This document shows positions 22,838 to 33,030 of a stretch of DNA of 64,000 bases, one piece after another. Every line of letters starts with the position of its first letter. Position 1 is the first letter of the stretch. The notes beneath the pieces were generated by a model that searched no databases, had not been told where the DNA came from, and saw only the letters and a program-made list of their open reading frames with translations. The DNA is from Chaetoderma sp. LZ-2023a (Eukaryota; Mollusca; Caudofoveata; Chaetodermatida; Chaetodermatidae), in NCBI GenBank assembly GCA_034401795.1, contig CM067370.1:104787387-104851386 (forward strand). Reading direction: 5' to 3'. Both the position numbers and the translations under genes were made by a program.

Positions 22838-22913
22838 CACCCACGCACCCACCCACGCACGCACCCACCCATTCATTCATTCATTCATTCATTCATTCAT
22901 TCATTCATTCATA
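22838..22913. repeat. (CCCA)n/(CATT)n microsatellite
   Basis: CACC/CACG repeats pass into about 13 copies of CATT. The open frames across it are artefacts. Confidence 0.95.
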
Positions 22914-23198
22914 CCTTAAGTCGTCCATCCGTCAACGAGCCCATCGTCCCGCCTTCCGGTCCACCCAAAAACCCTTACATCCACCTCCCATCCACTAGCT
23001 CCGCAGCACGTTCGTCTATCCGCCCGTCCTTCATCCACCGCCTCTCCTTCCATCCACCCATCCACTAGCCTCCCTTCCTTCCCCTTCCCGCCCACCTATT
23101 TCAAGGAGTAAAGGGTAAAACAATCACTTTCCTTTTGTGACCGCTTCTTCTCGCACACTAAGCTGTCGGTTATAGACTAGGTTAGCGGTAATAATCAC

Positions 23199-23662
23199 CT
23201 TAAAATAGAGAATATCACGACATGGTAGCTGCTGGACATGTAGGAAGCATTTCTGACGATCACTGTCATCCTGCACAGCCACGGTGGCCCTAAGATGATG
23301 GGATTCACGACCACTGACCAGAGTAAAGCGCCTACACACATACCGAGGTCCGCCACGCCTAAACTCAATATAATAAAGAACACAGGCGACTTGTAGCGCT
23401 TATAATATGTGAGATAAGTCAAGAGAAGCGCGTTAGCGATGGCGCCTGTTACGTATATGATGATACAAGCTATTTTCAATAACCAGATTGGTACTGCCTC
23501 GAAGCCTTGAAGCCAAATCAATATACTACGAGCTTCTACTTCAGGTAAGCCATCAGAGGATGATGATGATGATGTCGTATTAGCTGTGATGAATTCCAAC
23601 CAAGAGACGGCAGTTGGTAAGGTTTGGACACTGATTTCCCAATTACCATCTTGGCTCGCCAT
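23199..23662 (-). CDS. Rhodopsin-like GPCR, exon 1 (N-terminus to TM3)
   Basis: This is the first coding exon of a 354-residue class A G-protein-coupled receptor of the plasma membrane. The ATG at 23662 has a good context (ACA ATG GC). The Ser-rich N-terminus has an N-glycosylation site at N28. TM1 carries GAIAN (N77, position 1.50), TM2 carries LSLGVAD (D105, 2.50), and C130 at the top of TM3 can pair with C212 in exon 2. The exon ends in TTAAG followed by GTGATT at 23198, a usable donor, after two bases of a codon. Exon 2 supplies the third base, giving R155, which is R3.50 of the DRY motif. Here the motif reads Leu-Arg-Phe, so the acidic residue is missing. Ligand is unknown; a peptide or amine receptor is possible. 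A TGACGTCA lies 9 bp upstream of the ATG. Confidence 0.85.
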
Positions 23663-24011
23663 TGTACCGATGACGTCATCCGCGTATAGACAAACCGAGA
23701 GATTTTTGTAGAAAACACAAAATATGATTTTGGCGTGGTATTAGTTGTTGCAAACATGTGTTTGTCTCCTCTTGTAATGAAACACTGTCAGAAAGCGGCG
23801 ATACAGCAAATACTAAAAAGAAACAAAACAGAGGATTTGAGTTAACCATATCACACGTGGATTTAATATGCCTCAATTTCATGACAACTATACAGGAAGG
23901 CTATTGAATATTTTGAAACTGATTTGACTGGAACCTGTTACTGCTACAGCTTTCACTAAAATTAGTTTTAATAATGTCAACAGAATAATTCTTATATCGT
24001 ACAGAATTTGT

Positions 24012-25392
24012 CATTTCAAGTATGTATGATTACTGTATTCTGCGGCTGTAGTAGTAGAAGTAGTCCTTCTTCGCTCTTGCCAACTGTGTCTTGTTCTCAG
24101 CCGAAATCCTTAGCTTCCTCAGGTCCATTCTTGACTTGAGTGTACCGAGTCCTGCTTTCTTGAGGTCACCTCGTAGCACGCTTAGCAGATGTATGCAATG
24201 GCGTCCTCTCCTGGCTTTGTATTTGCTGGCTTCGAATAGGGCGAATTCCAAGGGTCCCTGTGCTGGTGTCTGTTCTGGCATCCTTAGCAAATGGCCAAAC
24301 ATGGACCATCTTTGCTGGGCGACCTTTACAGAGAGCGGCGACGTATTACACATCTTGTATAGTGCATTGTTGAAAATTATGCTGTCTGACCATTGGTGTC
24401 CAGTGACGGTACATAGGTGTTTGCGGTGGCAGGCATCGAGTTTGTCTAGAGCTGCTTTTGGAGCTGCCCAGCTGTTACAGTTATACAGCATCAAGGCTAC
24501 GCAGGTTGCATTGTATAAACGTAGCCTCTTTATCAAGGGCATCTTTGATCTACGGATCCATATCTTCCAGAAGGACTGGAAAGCTTTGTTGCCCATGATG
24601 CAGAGTGCAGAAATGTCAGCAGTACTGCAAAGCAGTGAGCCCAGGATTTTACTTTTCCTCCATGGTTCGCCGCCACGAAGTGGGTCGTCATTTTTTATAG
24701 TTTCATGCTTTATCGATAGGTATATGTGGGTGAACTCTGTTTTGGATTCATTCATAAAGAGATTCTCTACTTTTAGTTTGCTTGCAGCTATGTGGAGAAG
24801 TTCGTCAATGGGTTTCTTTTCCTCGTCTATGAAGTCCACATCGACGGCATATTCCATCTCTAGCGGCATGCCCAGTATTGATCCTGGGCTCGGGGGGTGG
24901 GGGAGGGTTTGGTCCTGTGGAACTATCCCGCACAGATTTCAATGCGGCAGCAAAGTAGCAGGTGAAAAGCACCGGGGAGAGACCATCTCCCTAGGGGAGC
25001 CGATTGATGTCTCAAACCCTACAGACTTCACTGACTTGACTAGTACTGTCAGCTTGGTGTCTGCAAGCAGTAGTCGCACTAGTCGTAGCTCATCTTCATT
25101 GCAACTGGCCTGGCGTAGTACATCTAGGATCTTTGAGCGTTTACTTGTGTCGAAGGCGCGTGACACGTCAATACCCATTTTTTGTGTCCCAGTGTTTGGA
25201 CATGACTACCGACACAAGCATGCGTTGAGCCCATACAATGTCTGCGCAGCTGCGTCGACGCTTGAAGCCACTTTGACATGATCCGGTGAAGTAATCGATT
25301 TTGTCTCGGATGCGGCATAGAGTAACATTGGGTAGGAGTTTCCGTATGCTGTTGAGGAGCACAATGGGCCGCAGATTGGCTGGGGGCCCAGG
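24012..25392 (-). mobile_element. Non-LTR retrotransposon, 5'-truncated (reverse transcriptase and C-terminus)
   Basis: On the minus strand the pieces run in order. First is LRPIVLLNSIRKLLP with QSGFKRRRSCAD (25390-25170, fingers), then GIDVSRAFDT (motif A, near 25178). GFETSIGSP follows. Motif C reads EYAVDVDFIDE (near 24850), where the catalytic YADD has become YAVD. A C-terminal domain with LMLYNCNSW and WSMFGHLLRMP ends the protein. Frameshifts separate the pieces (25362, 25178 and 24869 frames). The last frame is 279 residues. It starts abruptly at about 25392 (5' truncation) and shares its 3' end with the copy at 42985-43800. Clade is not assigned. It lies ~350 bp upstream of the GPCR start. 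Confidence 0.88.
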
Positions 25393-26878
25393 TTATAGAA
25401 ATTATCATTTCAAGTATATGAGGATTTAAAGGGTTAGTCCCGTCTATAGTGGACGCTATATGAACCATAAGTGATCACAAAAGACAGGTGGTCTCTTACT
25501 ACATCTCATTGACGACAGTGCAGGTGTCCGCAATAGATAGGTTTGATTGTAAATAGACATGTAGGTGACATTTATATCTGGCTATCGCTAAATAAACAAG
25601 CTATTGTACCATCCCAATGGGGGAATACATTTCTAGCTATGCCCCCCCCCCCCCCAATTTCCAGCTAAGCTCCGCCCACTTTTTACGCGTGATATAATCG
25701 CTTTGGAACCTGGATTCGCAGAATCTAAATTTCAAGGTAACTATTCAGATAAGCTGGTGAATATTTTTAAGGCAGTTTGACTGGGGGTTGTTGTAGTCCA
25801 GTCAACAAACGATTTTAGGTGCACCCAGGCAAAATTGCAACAGAATTTCTGTCAGTAGATTTATGACGAAGAAGCAATGACATATTACCCAAAAAAAATT
25901 ACCCAATTCTGACGGTGGAAAATATAAAATTTAATTTTTTTATAAACCGCACTCTTTTGCGCCGCACTTATTACTGATTTAATGACGACGTGCATTTCCC
26001 CTACGCTTGCCACTTTATTCCTCCACATATCTTATTTTTAAACCGGCACGCTTATTTAGTGCTATATTATGTGTACGGCCATGCTTTATGAACGTTCATC
26101 TGTACAGCAGTTATTAAAATATCTGCCGTGCTACCGGATTTCGAATTTTCTTCTTACTTGTTATTTCTAGTGTAGACCCCGTCTCTATGGTCTATGAGAA
26201 CCACAAGCGGATACTTTAAAAGTTCTACAGATGTACTCAGCTTAGATTTCTGTCATTTCCTGTCATTTCCTCGTGTCGTTTTCCTCTTCATCTGATATGC
26301 CGCCGTTAGTGATCAAGTTATTAAATTATGTTATAATATAGCAATCTATGATGAAATAAACTTACACACGCACTTGTGTTATATTATTCATTAATACATA
26401 CTGACCCTCTTTTTGGCCTTTGGCTTGACTGCAATGTATTTACATATGCAAATGCATACAGTTTTCAAATAAAAGTAGGCACTATGGAGTGTACATGCAT
26501 GTGTCGGCTTTAAATTTATTTCTCAATTGTGACATTTTAAGTAATTATATAAATTTTATATCTGTAGCTTACAGGTCTTTGGCTGGTGTGAGAGTTACAA
26601 AAACCAACACCATCACCGCAGCTGTCTTAGTGCTTCACTCTACATATTATAATGTAATGCACGTGCATGTGGTTTGTTTGATTAAACGGCGATGGACCCC
26701 TTCTCATGAACTAGTGTAGCAAGTCTATGGCCACACAGAACAACACAATTAAACGTGAGATGACATAACAATCCAATAAAATTCGAACCCGGAAAGTGTT
26801 TAATGTGTGTTTAAATACGCTGATACACTCCTTTCACTTAAAGGTAATGTACGAGGAGTGGTATACAGCCAAACATGG
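25393..26878. other. No gene recognised; partial MITE-like piece
   Basis: Around 25600-25800 the sequence shares TAGCTATGCCCC, CTAAGCTCCGCCC and a GAATATTTTT-type core with MITE family 2. The remainder is AT-rich intergenic DNA without recognisable coding potential. Confidence 0.5.
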
Positions 26879-26879
26879 T

Positions 26880-27565
26880 GCTATGGAATACATGATGAGT
26901 GAATAACCTACTACAGTGGACAGAAGATTGGAGGCTGGAACTCAATTGAGTCAAGTATCCAGTATCTTCTCTGGTCTCACACATGCTGGGAGAGAGTACC
27001 CTCCCAAGGACCAGCATACCCACCTTTTTAGCACCAATCTAGACTGCCACCTAATATGGAACCCCCATATTGAGGAGATGGAGGCGAGGTCTATCAGAAA
27101 GACTGATGTCATGAGGAAGCCACATAGGGATCAAACTCCAAGATGCTGAGAACACTCTATACAGGTACAGTACAATCGGATGGTTTCACCACGAATATAG
27201 GTGTGGTCCAGCCAATCCAGATCGCTGTGAGATTCTGACACACCATATGTTGTCTCCAGAGCCACTCAGTTTCGGCGTAAGCAACAGTTCCTTTGCACTC
27301 GCTGGAAAACAAGAACAGAGTGATGCTACACAGTGATGCCAGACACAAAGTACAGTCAATGAAAAAATCCAACAGACGTTTCCAGCGAAGGAGTGGGTAT
27401 ATGTGATCCTCGATGGCTCTGCTGGCGCATCCATACGAAATGGAGACAGTGTGGTCGTCATGCAACACAGAGAAGACCTTCTGAAACCATCTCTGTACCC
27501 AGTGGTTCTCTCTGTTCCAATCTCAAAGCAGAAGTGATTGCCCTCCAATTGACGTGAATGCCATG
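26880..27565 (+). pseudogene. Decayed LINE fragment with RNase H domain
   Basis: The frame at 26916-27149 contains LDCHLIWNPHIEEMEARSIRK, a pattern typical of the region after reverse transcriptase in LINEs (…LTWxPHIxxIEARSxRK). Further on, 27398-27470 reads WVYVILDGSAGASIRNGDSVVV, a recognisable RNase H start (DGSA…G). It continues in another frame as CSNLKAEVIALQL (27510-27550), the conserved second RNase H motif. Frameshifts and stops separate the pieces. The RNase H places it in an I/R1/LOA-type lineage. It is dead. Confidence 0.7.
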
Positions 27566-28479
27566 ATAACAAAATGGCGAGTACTTCTAGAAATATTTCT
27601 CTCAAAGCACAGAGGCAGAAACAGATGTCTTAACTGAAACATATTTAGAAATATCAAACAGATTTGATTTCAAAAACATTTGTTTCAGTGAAACATCCAA
27701 TGCACATTACGAATATTTGGGTAAAATATTTGTTTCAGAACAAATGCTTAGGGAAATGTTCGTTGTTTAGATAACGGGTAATAATTAAATCACTCATGCG
27801 CCGTGTCCCCCACCGCAAATGTTTCTTAGAGACGACGACGCCGAAAATGTAAAGAAGCTAGGTTTAAGTGAGTACTCATCTAGGAAGGCCGGACAAAATC
27901 CGTTTTAAAGTGAAGATTAATAATCTGTTAGCATGAAAACATATAATGGGCAATCACAAGTAGTAGCTTAAATCAAGATTGTCATCGTTTCATGGGGTTG
28001 AGGTGGGTGGGTATAAGGGCTTATTGTCAAATTAAATATTTTGTGATATATCATGATTCGTTTAGAATAGACTTAAGTGGAGGGTTCAAAGTTTGAAAAC
28101 TCATAGCCAATAAAAGTGTACATGTATTGAACGCATGCAGGTAGCCACACTATTAAGAGGTTATGTGTAAATTCAAAATGGCAATAATGGCAAAGCATGG
28201 CAGGATTTCCTTTGGCCATTATTTTAACATTTTTAATTATTTTTTCATTAGTTTTCAATTGTCGACTATTTTACAGCGATTAGATGTAATCATTTTTGTT
28301 AACTATAATTCAAATATCTTGATCGATTCAGAATATTTCAGAAAAATATTCAGTCAAATCTGCCTCTAATGGACACCAGTGTTTGGGAACAAAATAATGA
28401 TATATCTTCCCGACTGGAGTCCACCAGCCTTAAAGAAACTACAAGATTTCTTTACCCAAATGCTATCTACCATAGCAAA
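27566..28479. other. No gene recognised
   Basis: AT-rich intergenic sequence. A few TTTGTTTCAG repeats occur near 27630-27740 (four imperfect copies), otherwise nothing. Confidence 0.4.
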
Positions 28480-31070
28480 TGAGTCGTATCAAGCAACTGC
28501 CCTTCTCTAGTCCATTTTTTTACTATGCAGTGGCTGTTATAGGCGTGTTTGGATATTTGTCCATCTTTGATTTGCAATCCATGCTCACGAGGGAGAGGGG
28601 TATCCGGTTTGGTTAATGAGGCTTTTCTCCAAATACCAGCCTAATAATTGGCTCGCTGAACACGTAGCTTTAATGAAGACTGGAACGGTAGTAAGACTTG
28701 AGCTTCTATCTTTCCACATGTCACACCATGAAATTGATAACATACTAAATTTAGACATCACACATGAATTCTTCTAAGGTATTAAATGTGCCAGTTGACA
28801 TTTCTCAAGTTCTCCCAATTGTCATGCTATCTTTTACATGCTTTGGACATTTTATGAGTAGTTTCAGAGGTTTTACTTTTCCTTTTACCACAGAAAGAAT
28901 GATGACCAATTTATTACTTCAGTACGTCTTGAGTGTCAATTTCCTCTTCAACGATGCTCTTTAACTTGGCAATGACTGTGTGTACTTGAACAATGCGTTT
29001 CTTAGATCCTGCTCCAACCTTCATAAAACACGTCCTCATTCAAGCTGATAGTATGACTAAGCAGTGGCTTGGTGGGATAAAGACGTCTCTATCATCTGCG
29101 TGAATAACACTTGAACAGGAATGTGACTGGGATGCACGTACTGTATGGAGAAATATGCTGCTGTCCGTCTCTTCTTGTGTAGATGATATACCTATGTTGT
29201 ATATATTGTACGTTCAGCTCCAGAAGAACAGAGTTTCTAGACAACATTATTTGATGTAACAAACATAACCAGGTCGTCTAACTTATCTAGAAATTCATGT
29301 GACTGCCATTCTCGAAATAGAAACTTCACCAATTCTGGGGGGGGGGGGGGGGGGGGGGGGTTGGAGGTGCGACAGTCAAATACCATATCAATTCTCTTAT
29401 TACAAGTATTAATTACAATATTGAAGATATTTTCTGTAAGACTGCCAAATGTCGCACCAGTTACAGGTCTGAGTTTTGGAAGAATATGCACGTCATCATA
29501 TATGCTTACTGCGGTATGTGGATATGTTTCCAATAGAGGAGTGTCCTTTGTCAGTTCGTTAACGAATTGCGCTTTGTTACTTTTCCAAAGGTGGCTATAC
29601 ACATCTGCTAGAGACCAAGGTAATGGTCCTAGTGGAAAGGTGAACACCATCTGCACGTAAACTTCCCTGTTTTAACCTGACATGGTCATTCTAGTAAACG
29701 GTGTGTGGTCCATCTTCAATTAAATTACTTTTTCCTTGGGTGCCTTAATCTTGAGCATTAGGCTGTTAAACGTTTTGAGGTTCAGCTTCTGGAGTTGATC
29801 AAGGAAATCAGATTGGCTGTTCGAAACACAACGACTACTCGCAAAACTGTTGTAGACATCAATTCCATATTTCTTTGAATTGAGTAAATTATCACGAACA
29901 ATACCAGAAGCCCCAGTCCCAGTTGACAAACATATTAGTCCCCCCCCCCACCCATTTAACGGGTTAGATAGACCATCGTCTAGAACCTTAATAACTTGCT
30001 CCACAGTTTCAGTATCCTTTTAATACGTACTGGGGCAAGCTGCTCGGGTACATGTGTAGCATGTTTCACAGTTAGATGTTCTCTAATCAGCTTCCGTTAT
30101 TCACCGCTACATGATGCATTAATCATCACCCTCTGTGTTGCTGAGAGGTCTATGCCAAAACCAATGTATCCCCACTGCTCTTACAGCCTCGATTGATAAG
30201 CTTTTCCATCGCTTTGTTTGGTTCATTTCACGAAATCGTCTCATTCATTTGAACAGCAAACTCTCCATTCTGAAATGCAATATGTACTGTTGGTAATAGA
30301 CTTGGACGGTCATGTATGCCATTCAAGAATGGGATCAGGTATCTGGTATAATATATATTATGTCTGTCGTAAGCAAATGCCCATGGTATTACTTCAGCGA
30401 TGCAAGATAAATACAAATCCCAGTCACCAGTGTGTGTTGCAAATATCAGGTTGAGTGTAAGCATAGAATATAGCACATAATTCAATGTATGACATCCTAA
30501 ATATAACGCCATTCCAACCACTTTGTTGCAAGGTGGCGAGAGAATTCTCAAAGAGATTATGACAATCTGATGCAAGTGAATGGCTCTGTTATAGTTCTTA
30601 CCAGTCAGCATTCCGTCTAAGGACCCTTCAACGACAGCATCACTTTGGACAACAATCTCCCTGAGATTCCAAAACGTGCACCTATGATACCTATATGCAT
30701 CATTAAAAGATGAAATCCACATAGCATCAGAACTATGTTCTTGAACATTCCCCTATGTCTCAATAATTACATTAGCATAAAATGCTTGATAGAAAGCGCA
30801 GACCACAGCAGACAAATTAAGTTTATCACGTACAGCACATGCCAGGCATAGAATCTGGTAGGCTGTCTTTCCATCGGTTGCTGGGATGCCAACTGTAGCC
30901 AAAGAGCCAATAAGGCTTTTAACCACAGCAACATCATCCCTAACAATAATATGAATCCAGTTCATGCTGGGAAGTTCATGTCGCGATGAACAAGCTGGGA
31001 CAATGTTATGATTGAGAGCCACACTAAGTACCCCAGTCTTCGCCGCATTTGCTCATTTTGGCTGATCTCC
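28480..31070 (-). pseudogene. Wreck of a widespread multicopy metazoan ORF (function unknown)
   Basis: Minus-strand fragments in different frames line up, in order, with a large uncharacterised protein family that I know as a multicopy, mostly intronless ORF in many invertebrate and fish genomes. They are: IPATDGKTAYQILC with a following AVVCAFYQAFYA (31022-30753); GDWDLYLSCIAEVIPWAFAYD (30722-30228); an EQVI…GGGLICLSTGTGASGIVRD block (30004-29720); FTFPLGPLPWSLADV and FGSLTENIFNIV (29656-29237); and then TQEETDSSIFLH (about 29183-29143), the family's QEEADTR motif. Traces continue to about 28500. Many stops and shifts occur, and a poly-G run (29337-29360) lies inside it. The last motifs resemble those of nuclease-like folds, but that is only inference. 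Confidence 0.55.
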
Positions 31071-31100
31071 AAATCATGCACCAGCTTCAGTTATCCTGAC

Positions 31101-31107
<7 letters not shown>

Positions 31108-31164
<57 letters not shown>

Positions 31165-31169
31165 CTCTC

Positions 31170-31242
<73 letters not shown>

Positions 31243-31243
31243 A
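31108..31243. repeat. (CT)n microsatellite
   Basis: About 135 bp of CT dinucleotides with a few interruptions. The Arg-Glu and Leu-Ser frames across it are artefacts. Confidence 0.97.
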
Positions 31244-32684
31244 TCTTGTCGCCATTATACACAGAGATGGTATACGAGATTAACGCTTTTGGCAACATTC
31301 TACTGCGCGTTGCTCTGTGTTCAACGTGATCATCCTAATCCTTGCAGATTACAGCTATATTTCCAGATATGATGACCTTGCCATCTTACTGTTTATTTAT
31401 AATATGTAAAGCGTGTTCTGTGTGAAGCTCTAATAAGACGTCATGATTGACACCATATCCATGATTGCTGATAAGTCGGACAACCTCAGTATTTTTTTTC
31501 TCTTGGAAATCAGAGGTACTTTATGAATCCAGTGCAAAAGCACTGGAAAACAAAAGCCGCAGCCATATAGGCGGTGCCTGGAAAATCCCCAGATTAGCTA
31601 CCAAAAGAGTGTCCAAAAGTTACATACCTAATGGCTGACTATAAGACTGTTCTCCTATTGCATAAAACACCCTAAAACCAGTACCCTATAAGCCAGGTCT
31701 AACGACTATCTGTGTACGCAATAAAAGAAAATAAAAGAAAATAGAGTTATCTATATGATTCAAACACAAACGTGAATCAATGTTTTATACTCTCATACTT
31801 ATGCTATACAGGTCACAGAATAAAACAGGCTGCATTTGTATATTGGAGATATAATTAAATAAGAATTCCAACGTTGGGGAGTCTTAGAATTTTTGTTGTC
31901 AAAATCTGATTATATATTTTGCTTATTTGCAGTTTTGGCGTAATTTATTTAAGGATAGGGTTATATAATGCATGTCATATTCGATCAAGTTTATGCAAAA
32001 TATATATTCAGTTTTTCAATTCAAGTCCAAAGATGGGGATTACGAGCTTACTATATTAGTGTTGTTTGCGCTAAAATCTAAGAAATATTGGAGCAATAGT
32101 TGCCGAAAACAATAATAAAAGTGAAGAGAGTTGTGAAATATCTTATATTTAAATGAACCCCACTCTCCGCCATGAATACCAAGAATACCTCGCATCTAAA
32201 ATTGTGCAACTAGTCTCAAACCAATCCCTGTATGATAAGCTACGGTCTTTTGTTTCGAAGACATTGCAAAAAAGTTAAGCTGGACGCCCATTCAAATTAA
32301 CACCGCTCCCCCCGATTTGCTGACCCAAAAAGTGCCATAAGCTACTGGTTTGACATGTGCATCAAACTAACATGTAATGTCAAGAACCTAAGGAAATCAT
32401 TAATATCATTTTGGCAGTATCGTTGATTTAAACTTTGTAATATGTAGACTCCCTCGTTATGAAATACGTTTCTATGATTGCATTATAAATGCAGACATTT
32501 TAAAAGGTTTGATTGAAAGTAATTTCATCTCCGAAATACCGATGTTTGGTTTGTTATTTCTTTAATAGTGCATTGGTCAGAATTCTTAGCGAGTGATGTG
32601 TCACAGCGAGGAAAACGAAAGCGCAAAATGGTGCATTCAAACGGGTGTCAGGGATCGACTTTATGGGAAAGTTGGTCAAAATAT
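31244..32684. other. No gene recognised
   Basis: AT-rich sequence with no convincing coding frame, RNA gene or repeat that I recognise. Confidence 0.4.
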
Positions 32685-33030
32685 CAGTTTATATGTTAAA
32701 TAGAATCTCAAACTCGGTCTCTCATTTAATATCACTATTGTCAACCTTGTCGAAAATTATCACATCGCACTCGACACCAAAGGTCGTGCGATGTGATTCG
32801 TCGAAAAAAATTTGTATTTATATCTTTAAAATATTTTCATTGTTCAAAACATTATTCTCAAGGACTCATCCTTATATCAGATATGTCAGGCCGCAGTCAA
32901 ATTAAAGTTGTTGGGACACACATTGCACGTGAAAATATACGTATATACCAAATTTATTTAAGAGTAATTCAGCTGACAAAATTAATATAGGCATGTGTTG
33001 CGAATGCTGGTTATTCCAAAATCCAAGATG
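32685..33030. repeat. Dispersed repeat with 10 bp stem-loop, copy 1
   Basis: It matches 43905-44165 in the same orientation over TATCAGTTTATA, AATAGAATCTCAAACT, TTTAATATCACTATT, the hairpin, ATTCGTCGAAAAA and ATGCTGGTTAT. The hairpin has the perfect stem CACATCGCAC…GTGCGATGTG (32760-32797). The right end abuts the start of the large satellite. Confidence 0.7.

Larger units (their letters stand above)
15176..23198 (-). other. GPCR intron (8.0 kb), filled with repeats
   Basis: GT (23198-23197) to AG (15177-15176), phase 2, inside the codon for R3.50. An intron near this position is known from many class A receptor genes. It contains, in plus coordinates, a 26 bp palindrome, Tc1 copy B (antisense to the gene), a MITE, a 20 bp minisatellite, a CR1-like LINE tail, mirrored minisatellites, a duplicated dispersed repeat and a CATT microsatellite. 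Stretches 15180-15820, 17605-17875, 18265-18940 and 22460-22835 show nothing I recognise. Confidence 0.8.

Noticed and set aside
24091..25281. 396-residue plus-strand frame
   Set aside because: Antisense of the LINE reverse transcriptase, which shows motifs on the minus strand.
31008..31298. Leu-Ser and Arg-Glu repeat frames
   Set aside because: Translation of the (CT)n tract.
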